Source of the DNA: Lophium mytilinum
Lineage: Eukaryota; Ascomycota; Dothideomycetes; Mytilinidiales; Mytilinidiaceae
Assembly (NCBI GenBank): GCA_010093605.1
Contig: MU004195.1
Span: forward strand, 746,708 to 810,707
DNA: 64,000 bases
Reading direction: 5' to 3'
Part shown: piece after piece, positions 33,887 through 44,986 of the stretch
Position numbering within the stretch: position 1 is the first letter of the stretch
Layout of the letters: the number at the start of each line of letters is the position of its first letter
The notes under the pieces: model-generated
What the model was told of the DNA's origin: nothing
The model's input: only the letters and a program-made list of their open reading frames with translations
Database searches by the model: none
Position numbers and translations under genes: made by a program

Positions 33887-36771
33887 TCACATACCTGGCT
33901 GCGGCGGTTGCGGTGTTCCCCCATGAGAGCCATACCCGCCTTGCTGGCCACCATGCTGCTGCCCCCCATGCTGACCCTGTCCAGGATACCCACCCTGGCC
34001 GCCGTACTGGCCCTGCTGCTGATGGCCCTGCTCTCCGTAGCCTTGGCCATACTGCTGCTGAGGCGGTTGTCCACCATGGCCTCCCTGGCCGTACTGGTCG
34101 TGCGACTGGCCTCCTGGGTTATACTGGCCTGGCGGAGGGGGATACTGGTGATTGTCGCCTCCATAAGATGGGTTAGGGGCACCGTAGGGAGCCTGGCCGG
34201 GCGGAAGATACTGGCCTGGTGTGCCGTGCTGGGAGCCGTATTGATCGTGCTGGCCGGGCGGGTTGTACTGGCCTGGAGCACCGTGTTGATCGTGCTGGCC
34301 GGGTGGGTTATACTGTCCTGGAACGCCGTGTTGGTCGTGCTGGCCGGGTGGGTTGTACTGGCCGGGAGCGCCGTGTTGGCCTGGGGGGTTATACTGTCCC
34401 GGAGGGGCGCCGTGTTGCTGCGCGCCATGCTGCTGCGCGCCATGCTGCTGCGCGCCGTACTGGTCGTGTCCGCCTGGTGCGCCGTAGGAAGAAGCTTGAC
34501 CTCCATAGGATGGCTGACCATGCGGAGGTGGAGAGTTGTATTGGCCTGCGGGTGGGCTGGCGTGGCCGCTGTGCGGAGCGTTGTACTGTCCTTGGGTTGG
34601 GTAATGACCCTAGATGAATGTCAGAACTGGCTTGAAGACTGCTTAAAAAAGCATGAACACGAAATGCAACATTAGTGTTCCTGATAGATTCGGCCAAACT
34701 AAGAGGCCTCGATAAGCCTGGTGGAGCGGGTAGAAAGGCCCTGTGAAGTTCGCCTAGATCATGGGGCTTCCTAGGGCGCCCAAGGATCAAGCCTATTGGA
34801 GCGGGTAGAATGGCTTGAGTCTTAGAAGCTGGTGGAACTGAGCTGTAAGGTGAGGCGTGATTCCAACCGGATACGGGGAGCCTGCTTGGATTAGGAGCTC
34901 TTTGCGGGATGTAGTCTGTAGAACCTGGTGCCGTCCTGATCCTGGAGTCCCCTAGACCTGGAAGAGGGCCTCCTTGAGCCAGCTGGGAACCTGGAATTGA
35001 GCTGTAAGGTGAGGGGTGATTCCAACCGGATACGGGGACCGTGCTTGGATTAGGAGCTCTTTGCGGGATGTAGTCTGTAGAACCTGGTGCCGTCCTGATC
35101 CTGGAGTCCCCTAGACCTGGAAGAGGGCCTCCTTGAGCCAGCTGGGAACCTGGAATTGAGCTGTAAGGTGAGGGGTGATTCCAACCGGATACGGGGACCG
35201 TGCTTGGATTAGGAGCTCTTTGCGGGATGTAGTCTGTAGAACCTGGTGCCGTCCTGATCCTGGAGTCCCCTAGACCTGGAAGAGGGCCTCCTTGAGCCAG
35301 CTGGGAACCTGGAATTGAGCTGTAAGGTGAGGGGTGATTCCAACCGGATACGGGGACCGTGCTTGGATTAGGAGCCCTTTGCGGGACGTAGTCTGTAGAA
35401 CCTGGTGCCGTCCTGATCCCGGAGTCTCCTAGATTCAGAAGGGGGCCTCCTTGAGTCGGCTGGTAACCTGGAACTGAGCTGTAAAATGTGGGGTGATACC
35501 AACCGGATACGGGCCAACCACTGTCGATTCGAATTTGGTCGAGCATAGCTTTCTAAGGTTATCCTCTTTTTAGCCCTCCTCCTTTCAGCCCTCTTCCTGT
35601 TATAAATACTTCGTAGTGACGGCCGGTTCGCCGCCACTTGTGAATAAATGTTGATAGGCCATAGAACAATGGTCCTCGAAGACAGGGCATCCAGAGTCAA
35701 GCGATTGCTAAAACAGGTAAACAAATGAAAAGACTATCTTACCGGAGGAGCTGGGCTGCCATACTGGCCGGCCGTCGAGCTGGGAGCTGGGCTGCCGTAA
35801 CCAGGGGTGCCGTGTTGACCTGCAGGTTGATACGCCGAGGGCGGTGCCTGTCCTGTATACGTGTTACCACCTGCTCCATGACTGTACCCATAATCCGTAG
35901 GTTTCTGGCCATGCTGCACACGTGTATTAGTATAACACTCAAGCGGTAGATGTGGAGAGGGGTGGTATGAAACTCACAGCACCACCACCACCAAGCACAC
36001 CCCCAAGCAACCCTCCCAAACCGCCCGATTGTTGATGTCCCTGCTGTCCCTGCCCTCCAGTCTGTCCATGGGACTGCTTTCCACCTCCGAGCAGACCGCT
36101 CGCAAGCTGTCCCACAAGGCCACCTCCTCCACCACCTCCTTGTCCCCCACTGCCAGACTGCTTGCCACCACCGAGGAAGCTCGACGCAAGACTGCCGACT
36201 AGGCCGCCCTGTCCACCACTCTGTTTGCCGCCGCTTTGCTTACCACTCAGCATATTCATGGCCATGCCCTGCGCCCGTCAGCATCATATACCTCGAACAC
36301 CCAGCACCTGTATTTGGGGGAACATACTCCCAAGCCACCACTCCTCTCGCCCGTCTGCCCATCTATTCCCCTCGTGCCTTCACCCCCTCCTAGTCCCTGC
36401 TGCTGATGCGGCGCATCGTACGGATTCGCGCCTTGGGCCGGCGTGCCGGCGGGCGAAGCGCCGGGCGCGGTGGGCGCGGCGGAGGTAGGCATATCCCACT
36501 GGGAGGCGCCGGTAGCGATTTGGACGTAGTAGTATTTACGGGAGCTAGTAAAGATAACGGGTGTAAGCGATTGTCTGGTGGACGAACACGTATGCGCGGT
36601 GGATAACACTGAAGTATCGAGGGGAAGGGAATTGTAAGTCGGAGGAGGGGAAGGAGGAACCTACGTGTTGTCCCATTGAGATATCCACCCGGAAGGCACT
36701 TTGGGGAGGTTTGGGTCTGTGGGACCTGAATCGGGGGAGACTGGCGGGAGCGGGGGGGTTGGTTCCGCCAT
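33887..36771 (-). CDS. WW-domain protein with Gly-rich and Q/G/Y/P-rich low-complexity regions
   Basis: Five exons (36771-36665, 36544-36328, 36268-35978, 35913-35743, 34609-33887) give 502 aa. A WW domain spans the first junction (PSGWISQWDNTSRKYYYVQI, then TGASQWDMP; both Trp present), a module that binds proline-rich peptides. Then come Gly/Lys/Gln/Ser repeats (LLGGGKQSG type) with alternating hydrophobic GLVGQLASGLLGG, and a C-terminal 240 residues made of QYNPPGQHDQHGAPG-like and GGQ/QYGQG units. Such a composition is prion-like and may drive self-assembly or condensates. Intron 4 is 1,133 bp, twenty times the local norm, and contains a separate 159-bp repeat array. A last 8-nt exon at 33824-33817 is an alternative ending that changes only the final residue. 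Function unknown. Confidence 0.78.
34610..35742 (-). other. Giant intron 4 of the WW gene with nested open frame (34613-35546)
   Basis: Donor GTAAGA at 35742 and acceptor CATCTAG at 34610 flank 1,133 bp. Inside, a minus-strand frame opens at an ATG at 35546 and stays open through the whole repeat array and beyond the acceptor, 385 codons in total; the part inside exon 5 is in a different frame from the WW protein. The nested product would be five 53-residue Pro/Gly/Ser-rich units (VSGWNHPSPYSS, LPGLGDSRIRTAPGS, IPQRAPNPS). It could be a nested gene, an alternative exon or an open frame created by amplification. Confidence 0.5.
34843..35530. repeat. 159-bp tandem repeat array, 4 full units plus a partial
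   Basis: Counting from the CTGTAAGG anchor, units start at 34843, 35002, 35161 and 35320, with a partial at 35479: exact 159-bp steps. The middle units (35002-35160, 35161-35319) are essentially identical; the outer ones have scattered differences. 159 is a multiple of three, so any frame open in one unit stays open in all. Near-identity implies recent amplification or gene conversion. Confidence 0.92.
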
Positions 36772-37459
36772 GGTGAGAGGGGATGTAGGTGAGGATGGAG
36801 TGAGGAAGGTGGTAGTGTGGTTCTCTGGAGGTGAGTTTGTCGTTGATATGCGGCATTTACAAGGGCCACGAATGGGGCTTGAGGCTGTGCTGACTTCAGG
36901 GAGAGACGTGAGCTGAACGTAGGTTGCGAATTGGACCCCCCGCAAAGTGTGGCACAACGACGGGAGGCTGTGCTGTGGCGTCATCGGGGGGTGGCCCGTG
37001 TTGCTCAAACCTTGGAATCAATCTGCATAGAGGTGAGACTTCGGCCGGTGCTCCCCCAACGGTGTAGACGTGCGAGACATAATCATAAAGAGCAGAGCGC
37101 CTGGCAGGGGGAGCAGCTGAGAAGTATTACACTTCCAATTACTATCAAAGGCTAGCTACTCGCAATGCAGATCAGTAAGACCTCCATGATACTCTGATAA
37201 TCTCATGGATGAGGTCAATCGTATCATCCGCTCGCCAAGAAGCCCCAATGCCCTGGCAAGAGTCCTGTTTCCCATGTACCCATCCGAATTCGCCCCTAAA
37301 GATGTTGTACAAGTGCTAGCCCTAGAACCATAGGTAGTGTGTGAAGCAAGAGTGGAAGCTGCCGGAACCCTTTGACCCGTTTCCCAAACACCAATTCCGT
37401 GCACCGTAGTCGTCAGATGTGAATACGTTCTACAGAGAAGGGAATCCACGCCTGAATGC
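36772..37459. other. Intergenic region upstream of the WW gene
   Basis: About 690 bp, promoter of the WW gene and 3' flank of the F-box gene. No further feature seen. Confidence 0.4.
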
Positions 37460-39842
37460 CTACCAAGCATACCTATCGTTCTCATTCTCTTCGTTACCGT
37501 CCCAATCTTCGTCTCCGCTTACCTCAGAGTCCAAGAAGTCACCCTCATCGAACAAATCTTCTCGAGGTCGGAGGTTGTCGATGCGGATATCCACCACACG
37601 ACATCTGCCCTGAACGTATTTTTCGACGATCACATCTTGGGGTGAATCTGTATCGTTCTCGCTCTCGGAAGTTCGAACGCGGCTGCGCAGACGTTTCGTA
37701 CCCCACGTGTCGTCTGAACCCCGAGTCTGTCGCCTGCGAGCACCCCTAGGTAAGATGGGAGCATCACTGTCTGTATCCTCTAGTGCATCACTTTGTGAGC
37801 TGATGTTTGCGGGTGTCGCCGCTTCATCTCCCTCGTCTTCGCTAACGGCTCCAATGGCGGTTGTAGCCCCGTTCGGGCCGGCTGCTTGCGAAGCCTTCCA
37901 TTCTCTGAAAGCACGCAAGGATACCAAGTGGTCACTGGGTGGCGCAGGTCGTTCGAGGAATACCGTCTTGAACCGCGGAATCCATTCGTCACGGAAAGCG
38001 GCTCGCTCGCGCCAGTTCACGTCTACCATAGCCTTCAATACGAGTTCGCGAAGGTCCGGAAGCTCTGCCGCGGAGTTGATCAGTGACTTGAAGAATGTCT
38101 TGGCGGCAGGCGCAGACCACTTTCGCAGGTAAACGAGGTCCAGGACTTGCAGAGTGGAGGGCCAAGACGGTACCTCTTCCTCTGTGAGAAGCTCGTCGTA
38201 CTTGGGATCTGCGTCTCGTGATGTGGTGAATGTGGAGTAGTAGTTGAGGTCCATCCTAAGAACTTCCAGCCGAGGGCATGAGTGCTTGAGGTCAGGCAAG
38301 AACGACAAGTTGAGGGTTTGGTTGTGGTTCAGGATTAGTTCCTCTAGCTGATTTCCATGGGTGAGAAGATATGCCCCCAGTACTTCCGAAGTAAGCATCC
38401 CACAGTTAGCAATCGTTAACGAGACGAGCATGTCTGGGAGTAACGGAAGGAGAATATTGTTAACGGCTGTACACGACACGAAGGAGAGAGCCCGAAGGCT
38501 GGGGAGAGTGGCTAGAGCTGATGCCAGAAGTTCCTCTTGGGTGGGCTGGTCTTCCACGTCCGCTGCAGGATCCTTTGCCCGTGGTGACTCCCATTTTGGG
38601 TCCTGTGGAAAGTTTGTGAGAACCAAGTCTCGAAGACTTTGGAAGGACGCCTGTCCATGGATGTCCTTCATTCGTAGCATACTCGTGGAATTGATAGTTT
38701 CCGTAAGCAGGAAATGATTCCACGTCCAGCCCTTCAACCTTGCTCCACTCTGATCCAAACCCGTGAAGAGTGCGGGAGGGTAGTGTCTACTGGCGGACTG
38801 ACGCACAGCTACTTGCGATTGTCTATACGGTGGCCGATCGTGGGGGTCGAATATGTCGATCTCTTTGAGAGTCCTCAAGGGCGTAATAAGAGCTCCTAGA
38901 TCTAACTCCGCGCGGCCTGTTGGGGACCGACGTGGCATCTTGGTAACGTCCAGCTCCAGACGCTTGACCATGACTTGGTAGTCTCTGTCTTCTGACGTGG
39001 GCGTTTGCGATAGAGTCTGCAGTAGCTTGTTCCTCCTATCCTTAGGTAAGACGAAGAGCGGCGGGTTGCGATAGAGCGCAGTCAGTGCGGGTTTGGTGAA
39101 TTCGAGGTGCATCCGGGCCATATGGAGAAGCCAAGGTACTGCAGAAGTCGGAGAAAGGCCATCGTAGAGGGGATGAGAGGCATAGACAAATATTTGCAAC
39201 AGGACAGCGTATGGAAGCGCCGCCAAATTAGGTATCTTGCCGTCCGTCACGAGTGGTTTGGTCTTGAGGGGAGCCTTGGTTTGAGGATCTGAACGTTTGG
39301 TGATTCGACCTGCGATTTGAAGTTAGGACTAGTTGTTACGGCTGGATTAAGCTGGCGGAGTGTTGCTTCGGCTTACCTAGGGCTTTCCGAGGGGTCCTGT
39401 TGCGCCGGGTCGTTTTCACATACTCTACATAATCGCCTTCGAAGTTTGCGTCATCATGGCGAGCTGCTGCCTTGACTCTGGCTGGCTTGTTCCGTGACCG
39501 TGTCGCTTTGCGCTGGACCGTCGCCACCTCATTTGTATAGTCACCCTCAGAGTCGTCTTCTGAGCTCGGCTCCTTGTATGATTGAGGATGTTGACGGCGC
39601 GACCTGCCTGCTTTCTGGGGTGACTGCGACGGGGTGGTGCGTGGGGTCTTGCGGCTCCGGAGTGTGAGTTGTGGTTGCGACTGCGACTGCAAATGCGCAA
39701 TGCGCCTAGTCTCGCGGTGGGCGACAGCTGGCAGCTCCTCGTTGGCAGAGTCGGCCTCGGAATCAGGAGGGGTGTCTTCATCACTGCTCGGTTCGCGGTA
39801 GGATATGAAGGCGCGCTTGCGCTTCAGGTTGCGGGTCACCAT
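37460..39842 (-). CDS. F-box/leucine-rich-repeat-type protein
   Basis: Two exons, 39842-39377 and 39309-37460, join in frame (KALG|RITKRSDP) to 771 aa. The start MVTRNLKRKRAFISYREPSS is the likely conserved one although the frame is open further upstream. The N-terminal 170 residues are basic/acidic and disordered, with two REPSSDED/KEPSSEDD-type motifs. From about residue 194 the segment IPNLAALPYAVLLQIFVYAS resembles an F-box, followed by leucine-rich-repeat-like strands (LRALSFVSCTAV, LVSLTIANCGML, LEELILNHNQTL, LEVLRMDLNYYS). The C-terminus is acidic. F-box/LRR proteins usually serve as substrate receptors of SCF ubiquitin ligases in the nucleus or cytosol. F-box assignment is by pattern and is not certain. 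The gene is divergent from the SUZ12-like gene. Confidence 0.72.
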
Positions 39843-41108
39843 GGTTTCTATGACATGCCGGAGATAGGGCGGAGGAGATGATGGCCGTCCAGCAGCAGGA
39901 GTGGCCGATCGAATGGAGTCGAAGGTGAGAGGGCCGCCTGCGGTGTGTCGAGGTCTCCAGAAAAGCGAATCCAGAAAGTTGGGGAGAGGTTGGGAAAACA
40001 AAGAGGGTGATGGTTGTGGGTGCTGCGCGCAGTCAGTGACGATGGCACTTGCATCAAATATTTAGCGCTAGTGCAGATCCCGGTCGGTTAAGTGCACCGC
40101 CAAGACATACTGCATATGCTTCAAACGTCCTCACCATCTCATTTGGGGGTTGTCTTTCTGATTCGGCACAGAAAAAGTATCTAGGTTGATTATATAGTAA
40201 TTCGAGAGTAGCTCAAGTAACGCTAAGGGAACGCTCACACTTGAGAAACAGCAGAAGGTCGTCCTGTCTCCAAATTTAGTTTCGACACCTTGCAGAACCG
40301 AAGTTGCGCTCAAGCCGACATTTCAGTTTTGAGAGTATCCAGTTGATGTGACAAACAATGCGTCTTCTCGCTGTGCATGAGCGATAATACCTAGGCTTGA
40401 AGTTTAGCCCTTCCCTCTTCGGGACGTCACGCTTAAGCGGCTTAGTCATGGTCAATCTGCTTGGCTCTCGTTTGCCAGCCGGCGCGTCAGAAACAACATT
40501 GGAACCTCCTGTAAGTCGCCGCGTGCAAGCTCACCAGCAACCTCTCCTCTGTCTCTTTGTCTGTACGAATTCTATAGCTCCCTCACCGCTCGCCGTCTCG
40601 GCGCGCATCTCTGATTGTCCATTGTGTGCGCCGACATTTTCAGGAAGAGCTGGTCAAGCTTTCGCGGCAGTCTTCTGTTCAGAAATCTGCACTTTCTATC
40701 GTGGCGCGGAGGTTGTAGTGAAGGCGCCCTCATTTTCTGGGACTGCGGTAGCCACTCCTCACTGGATTTGCGCCATTAGCGCACATGCCACCTCAGGAAC
40801 CCCATCAATATCTCCATTGACCTTTTGGGTGGGCATGCACTGTCGCATTCACCATCAAAGTCCTCAGGGTGCTTGGTTGCAACAGCTCTGCGCTGCGGCC
40901 GTCTACTCGCCATCCTCGTGACAGGACTTCATCTGGCGACCCCCACCTTCACCGCAAGAAGAAGATCACTTCTATCTCACAAGAAAAACACCTACGCCGT
41001 TCTCTGTCGCGTCATGACCTCCTCTCAGTCACTTGATCACCACACTACTGCTCACGGCGCTCTCATCATCGAAACCGAGTCCTCCCCAGTCTCATTCACG
41101 GCGATAGC
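39843..41108. other. Shared intergenic region between divergent F-box and SUZ12-like genes
   Basis: About 1.27 kb that should hold both promoters. Open frames at 40397-41115 overlap each other, start at non-ATG codons and look like leader sequence of the SUZ12-like gene. A missed short 5' exon of that gene is possible. Confidence 0.4.
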
Positions 41109-43515
41109 ATGGTGATCACGCAAACCCCCGAATTTAAGAACTTTTTTGGAAATTCCTGCCTGTATTTGACTTTGAAGGAGTCGAGGAACAGAACTTTTTT
41201 GTCCAGAAACCTTGAGGCTGTTCTGGACCATCATCAACGACGACTTGAGAACCCAACTCTCGCCGACACGACAGAAACGCGCGCTCTCACACGGCGCCAT
41301 TGGCAATACCCTTCTGACGGTATGGACGACTTGTTGCAGAGCTTTGAGAACGGAGAGATCCTTGAGGTTTCTGTCCGAGGGTTTTGGCCTGTAGACCCTT
41401 CATCGAAAAAGAAAGCATCAAAGAAAATCGCAGTCGGCCCGAAGGCGAGAGAGGCGATATGGGACGCGCTCGAACATGCCGAAAACATTATTAAACAGCC
41501 TTGTCGGGTCAGACTTGCAATTGCAATAGTCGAGCCTGATGAGACCAAGACTATACCTCTGGGCGACAGATGCAAGATTCTCTACTCTACCGAGCATGCC
41601 GCATCTATCAGCGGAAAACAGAACAAAGGTGGCCAGCGATTTCTGAAAATCGATGTGGAACCGTTCCGAGTAGACATTCCTACCCTGACGGTCCCAAAAT
41701 CTAACGGCGTACGATGGAAGAACGCCATAGGAGCCAAGTACGAAACTACAATAGGTATATCTCCTATGGACAGCAGGAAAGCGGACGAGCTGCTACGCTT
41801 CTTAAAGCCCAACAGCGAGTTTAGTCGATACGATAAAGCTGCTTTTTCTGGAAAATGGAACGACCTACCACAGCTTCCTTTTAACGGGCAGATGATCCCT
41901 GTCTACCGGAAAACTAGCGAGGGGCGGATGAAGTTTGAACATGAGATCGATTTCGAGATGGCTTTTACAAAAAGCCAGGTGTCGCCAATCGCACTATATA
42001 ATCAGTCTTCAAAGCGGGCCCGGCCAAACCAGCTCCCTTCGCCAGTCTCGGAAACAAGGCTTCTCGACGAGATGACCGAGGTGACGTACAGACTGATTAA
42101 TGGCAATGCTTCCAAGGTCATGACCTATACCGACAACACGTGTCTCTTTTGTGAGAAGATGACTCTACCAAACAGCGAAAGGTTGCACCATCACCTTAAG
42201 ACACATCATGACAACTACGATTTCGGGGTTGAAACACAGCAGAAGGAGCGAGGTGCAGCGACACTGACTGAAGTTACGATTCTCGTTGAGCTTTCTGAGA
42301 AAAGGGAGGACGTAAGAGCAAGTGACTCAGTACCTGATACGCGCGCCGTCAGTTGGGTCGCACCAGAGGAGCCTTTCAACCTAGCTGAGTCAAACAAGGG
42401 CAACTCGGACTGGGTAGCAAAAGGTTCTTACCATGGGAAGAGAAAGGCACCCAAGCCTGTCTTTCGGCAGATCAAACCTAAGGAGCCAGAAGAGGTCCTA
42501 CAGCAGCTACCTGCTCCCATTAGAAAGAGGCACAAAGTTCCTCCCGCTCCAAGGGGCATAACGTTCTTCCGGACCCTGTCAAAACGTCCTTTGGAAGAGG
42601 GTGAATCGGCCAGTGAGAGTGACGACGATATAGACATAACTTGGCTTAAACTCAGACGGAACGGCGCAACAAGCGATTCAGATACTCCTGAATCGGCCAA
42701 AACTCTCATCAAACGGCTAGATGATCATATGGAAGATGAGCAGCTAACAGACGACTTGCACGTTGGTGATGCTATTGTTCGATTCACCTCCCAAAATCGC
42801 GAGTGGTTGCAGGAATCAGATCATGCCCAGCAGCTCTTGAAGAAAGCAGCAGAACTTCGAGACGATGATATCATCACAGAAGCTGTGTATCAGCACTGCA
42901 AAAAGATCACGCAAATGGATCCAGTCGAAAGTAGCAAGAGTAGATTACATAACAGGACGATGGGCTTATGTTCAACGCCACCACGAACACCAGCTACATC
43001 CTCAGCAAGTTTCAGTTCTGTGGATGCAGAACCCAGAAAGCGCAAGAGATCAAATACAAAAGGGCGCGGACCTTCTCAGCCACAGGACACCGACGGAGAT
43101 GTTGAGATGTCAGAGCCAAGTCCGCCAGACAGTCGACAGCTGAGTAAAGACCGTGGACAGTCACGTACCCTTGTCAACGGCAGATGCCTATGTGGTGAGC
43201 AAGCTGAAGCGGTTGACAATTTGCGTGAGATCATCTGGTGCGACAATCCTGTAAGTTTGATCTCGTCTCTCATACACTTTCATCATGTTACACAAGCCTG
43301 AGAGCGTTGTTACACCAAAATTCTCATCTTATTTCTCTGTTCATACGTTTCTCGCCGCCTTCAGTCATGATCAGAATTCCATCACTAACTCATTTCATCA
43401 GCACTGTGTCCGCCACTGCTTCCACATTAAATGCGTCGGCCTGCCCAGACGATGCCGCGGTTGGGCTTGTGACGATTGCAAAAAGGACGAGACTCTATGG
43501 CCGACAAAGGACTAG
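41109..43515 (+). CDS. SUZ12-like Polycomb (PRC2) subunit with VEFS region and C-terminal PHD finger
   Basis: Exons 41109-43250 and 43402-43515 join in frame to 751 aa. Near residue 345 is a C2H2-type finger (CLFCEKMTLPNSERLHHHLK, then THH), as in SUZ12. About residues 485-610 match the VEFS box layout: ITFFRTLSKRPLEEGE, an acidic stretch SESDDDIDITWLKLR, and a helical part VGDAIVRFTSQNREWL. The 38-codon second exon completes a PHD finger: CLCGE, WCDNP, HCVRHCFHIKCVGL, WACDDCKK. SUZ12 is the core scaffold of PRC2, which methylates H3K27 in facultative heterochromatin. Metazoan SUZ12 has no PHD, so its presence here is notable; it could read histone tails. The 5' end could extend upstream through an unseen exon. 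Confidence 0.8.
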
Positions 43516-44986
43516 TCCCCAATTATACGTTCGCAAAGTGAGGGCGGTGGAGATTGATGCTGATTGAACAGAGGGGGAATAAGTATCGCATCGGACACCT
43601 CCCCTATCTACCCAAGCTTTGCTCATTGACTTCTTAGGGGGACGGCGGCGGACTTTCTGCATTTGCATCTTCTTTTTTTCTTTTGTCTAGCTTCAGCATG
43701 CGCCGGCGTTTGGGGGAGAGGAGTACGAAGCATATTAACACGGCGTGGGTTGGGTGGTTCCCATCTCTTGGACGAGGTGGGGCTTTTACTGCTTTGCTTA
43801 CTTGATGGACCGGATAGTTGCTCGAGGGTGAGAGGAGGTGCTTCACAGTTGACTAAATAGAATATGATTACCACTTGAGCTGCAAATCCCGTCCTTCTGC
43901 GATGGGAAGTGATAGGGTTTCAGTTTGAAAGGCCCGTGAAAGCTGAAAAGCCCATTCCAGGCTGTCGCAACTCCGTGCGGCCCTATCCTTACGCTCAAAT
44001 TCCCGTAATTTTCGCCTCTCGCCACGCTTCGATCATTTTGTATACTGAGGCCTTTCAGATCATGGCGAATAGAAGTCGAGACGCAAATCTCTCAAGGCAC
44101 CTTTTAGAAAGTAGTCTGTATTGACTTGAACATATGCTGTCCATATATGATCTTCTCCGGTATTCAGTATCAGCTTGACAAGGACTGATTCCTTGATCCG
44201 TTTGTCCCCAGATCATGTTGACAGAAGTTGGTTGTATCAATGCTATCACAATTCTCGGTAACTACCGGAACACCCCTCCACTCAATGTTCAAGTACTCCC
44301 ATTGCAGCCAATTTTCCAATCATCTTTCTGTTTCTCGACAACGAATCTCTCCCCAAGCCACAACGCACTCAAATCGAAACACCCACTCTTCCCAACAGCC
44401 TCTTAGTTGTACCTGTGTACAGCTACGCATTCTAACAGCCTAAAGTTTCCAGGTGACATAATGGCTTCCCCAACAGTGCTACCAATGCCAGGTCTTTCCC
44501 CATAAGGACACTTGGAAAGCCTGATTATTTTTCCCCAAGCCCTCCATCTGCAACCTTCCCCAAACGGCTGACACCTGTGACCCTCGTGCCACAGAGGCAG
44601 CTGACAGGCCACATGAGTGACGGGAACGAGCCGTCTGCTCGTGGCACCAACAGCCTGGGCGTACCATCTAACCCGATTCGAACGGGTATCTAACCACACC
44701 CTAACCACGACGTGTGACGCAGGACCCGAAAAGAGAAAACGCTACAAAACACAGCTACGTACCCTCAAGCCTTGCCGCAAAGCCTTTGCAACAGAAGAAC
44801 CGGAAAATGGATGCAACGACGGCTGGGATGCTTTCGGTCGTGTTAATAGGAGAAAATGGGGTATAAGAACGACGTCCGTGACGCTTTCGAGAATCCCATC
44901 CTGCTCTAGGAGAACAGTCGTTCCCGCTTCTTTCTCTCTCCACTTTCGTTTGCAGTCCGACCCAGGTCGATTCGACTCAAGACAAG
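43516..44986. other. Intergenic region
   Basis: About 1.5 kb. A minus-strand frame of 70 codons at 43634-43846, ending KRRRMLKLDKRKKEDANAES, looks mildly protein-like but has no recognisable family. A perfect tRNA-like T-arm at 44671-44687 stands alone. Promoter for the secreted protein is at the right end. Confidence 0.35.

Noticed and set aside
34219-34617. Plus-strand open frames (132 and 255 codons) across the WW gene repeats
   Set aside because: They arise from the repetitive Q/G/P-coding exon on the opposite strand and have low-complexity, non-natural sequence.
40397-41115. Plus-strand open frames upstream of the SUZ12-like gene
   Set aside because: They start at non-ATG codons, overlap in two frames and look like leader sequence.
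44671-44687. tRNA-like T-arm (perfect 5-bp stem with a TTCGAAT loop on the minus strand)
   Set aside because: No matching acceptor stem, D-arm or anticodon arm could be found within 75 nt on that strand.
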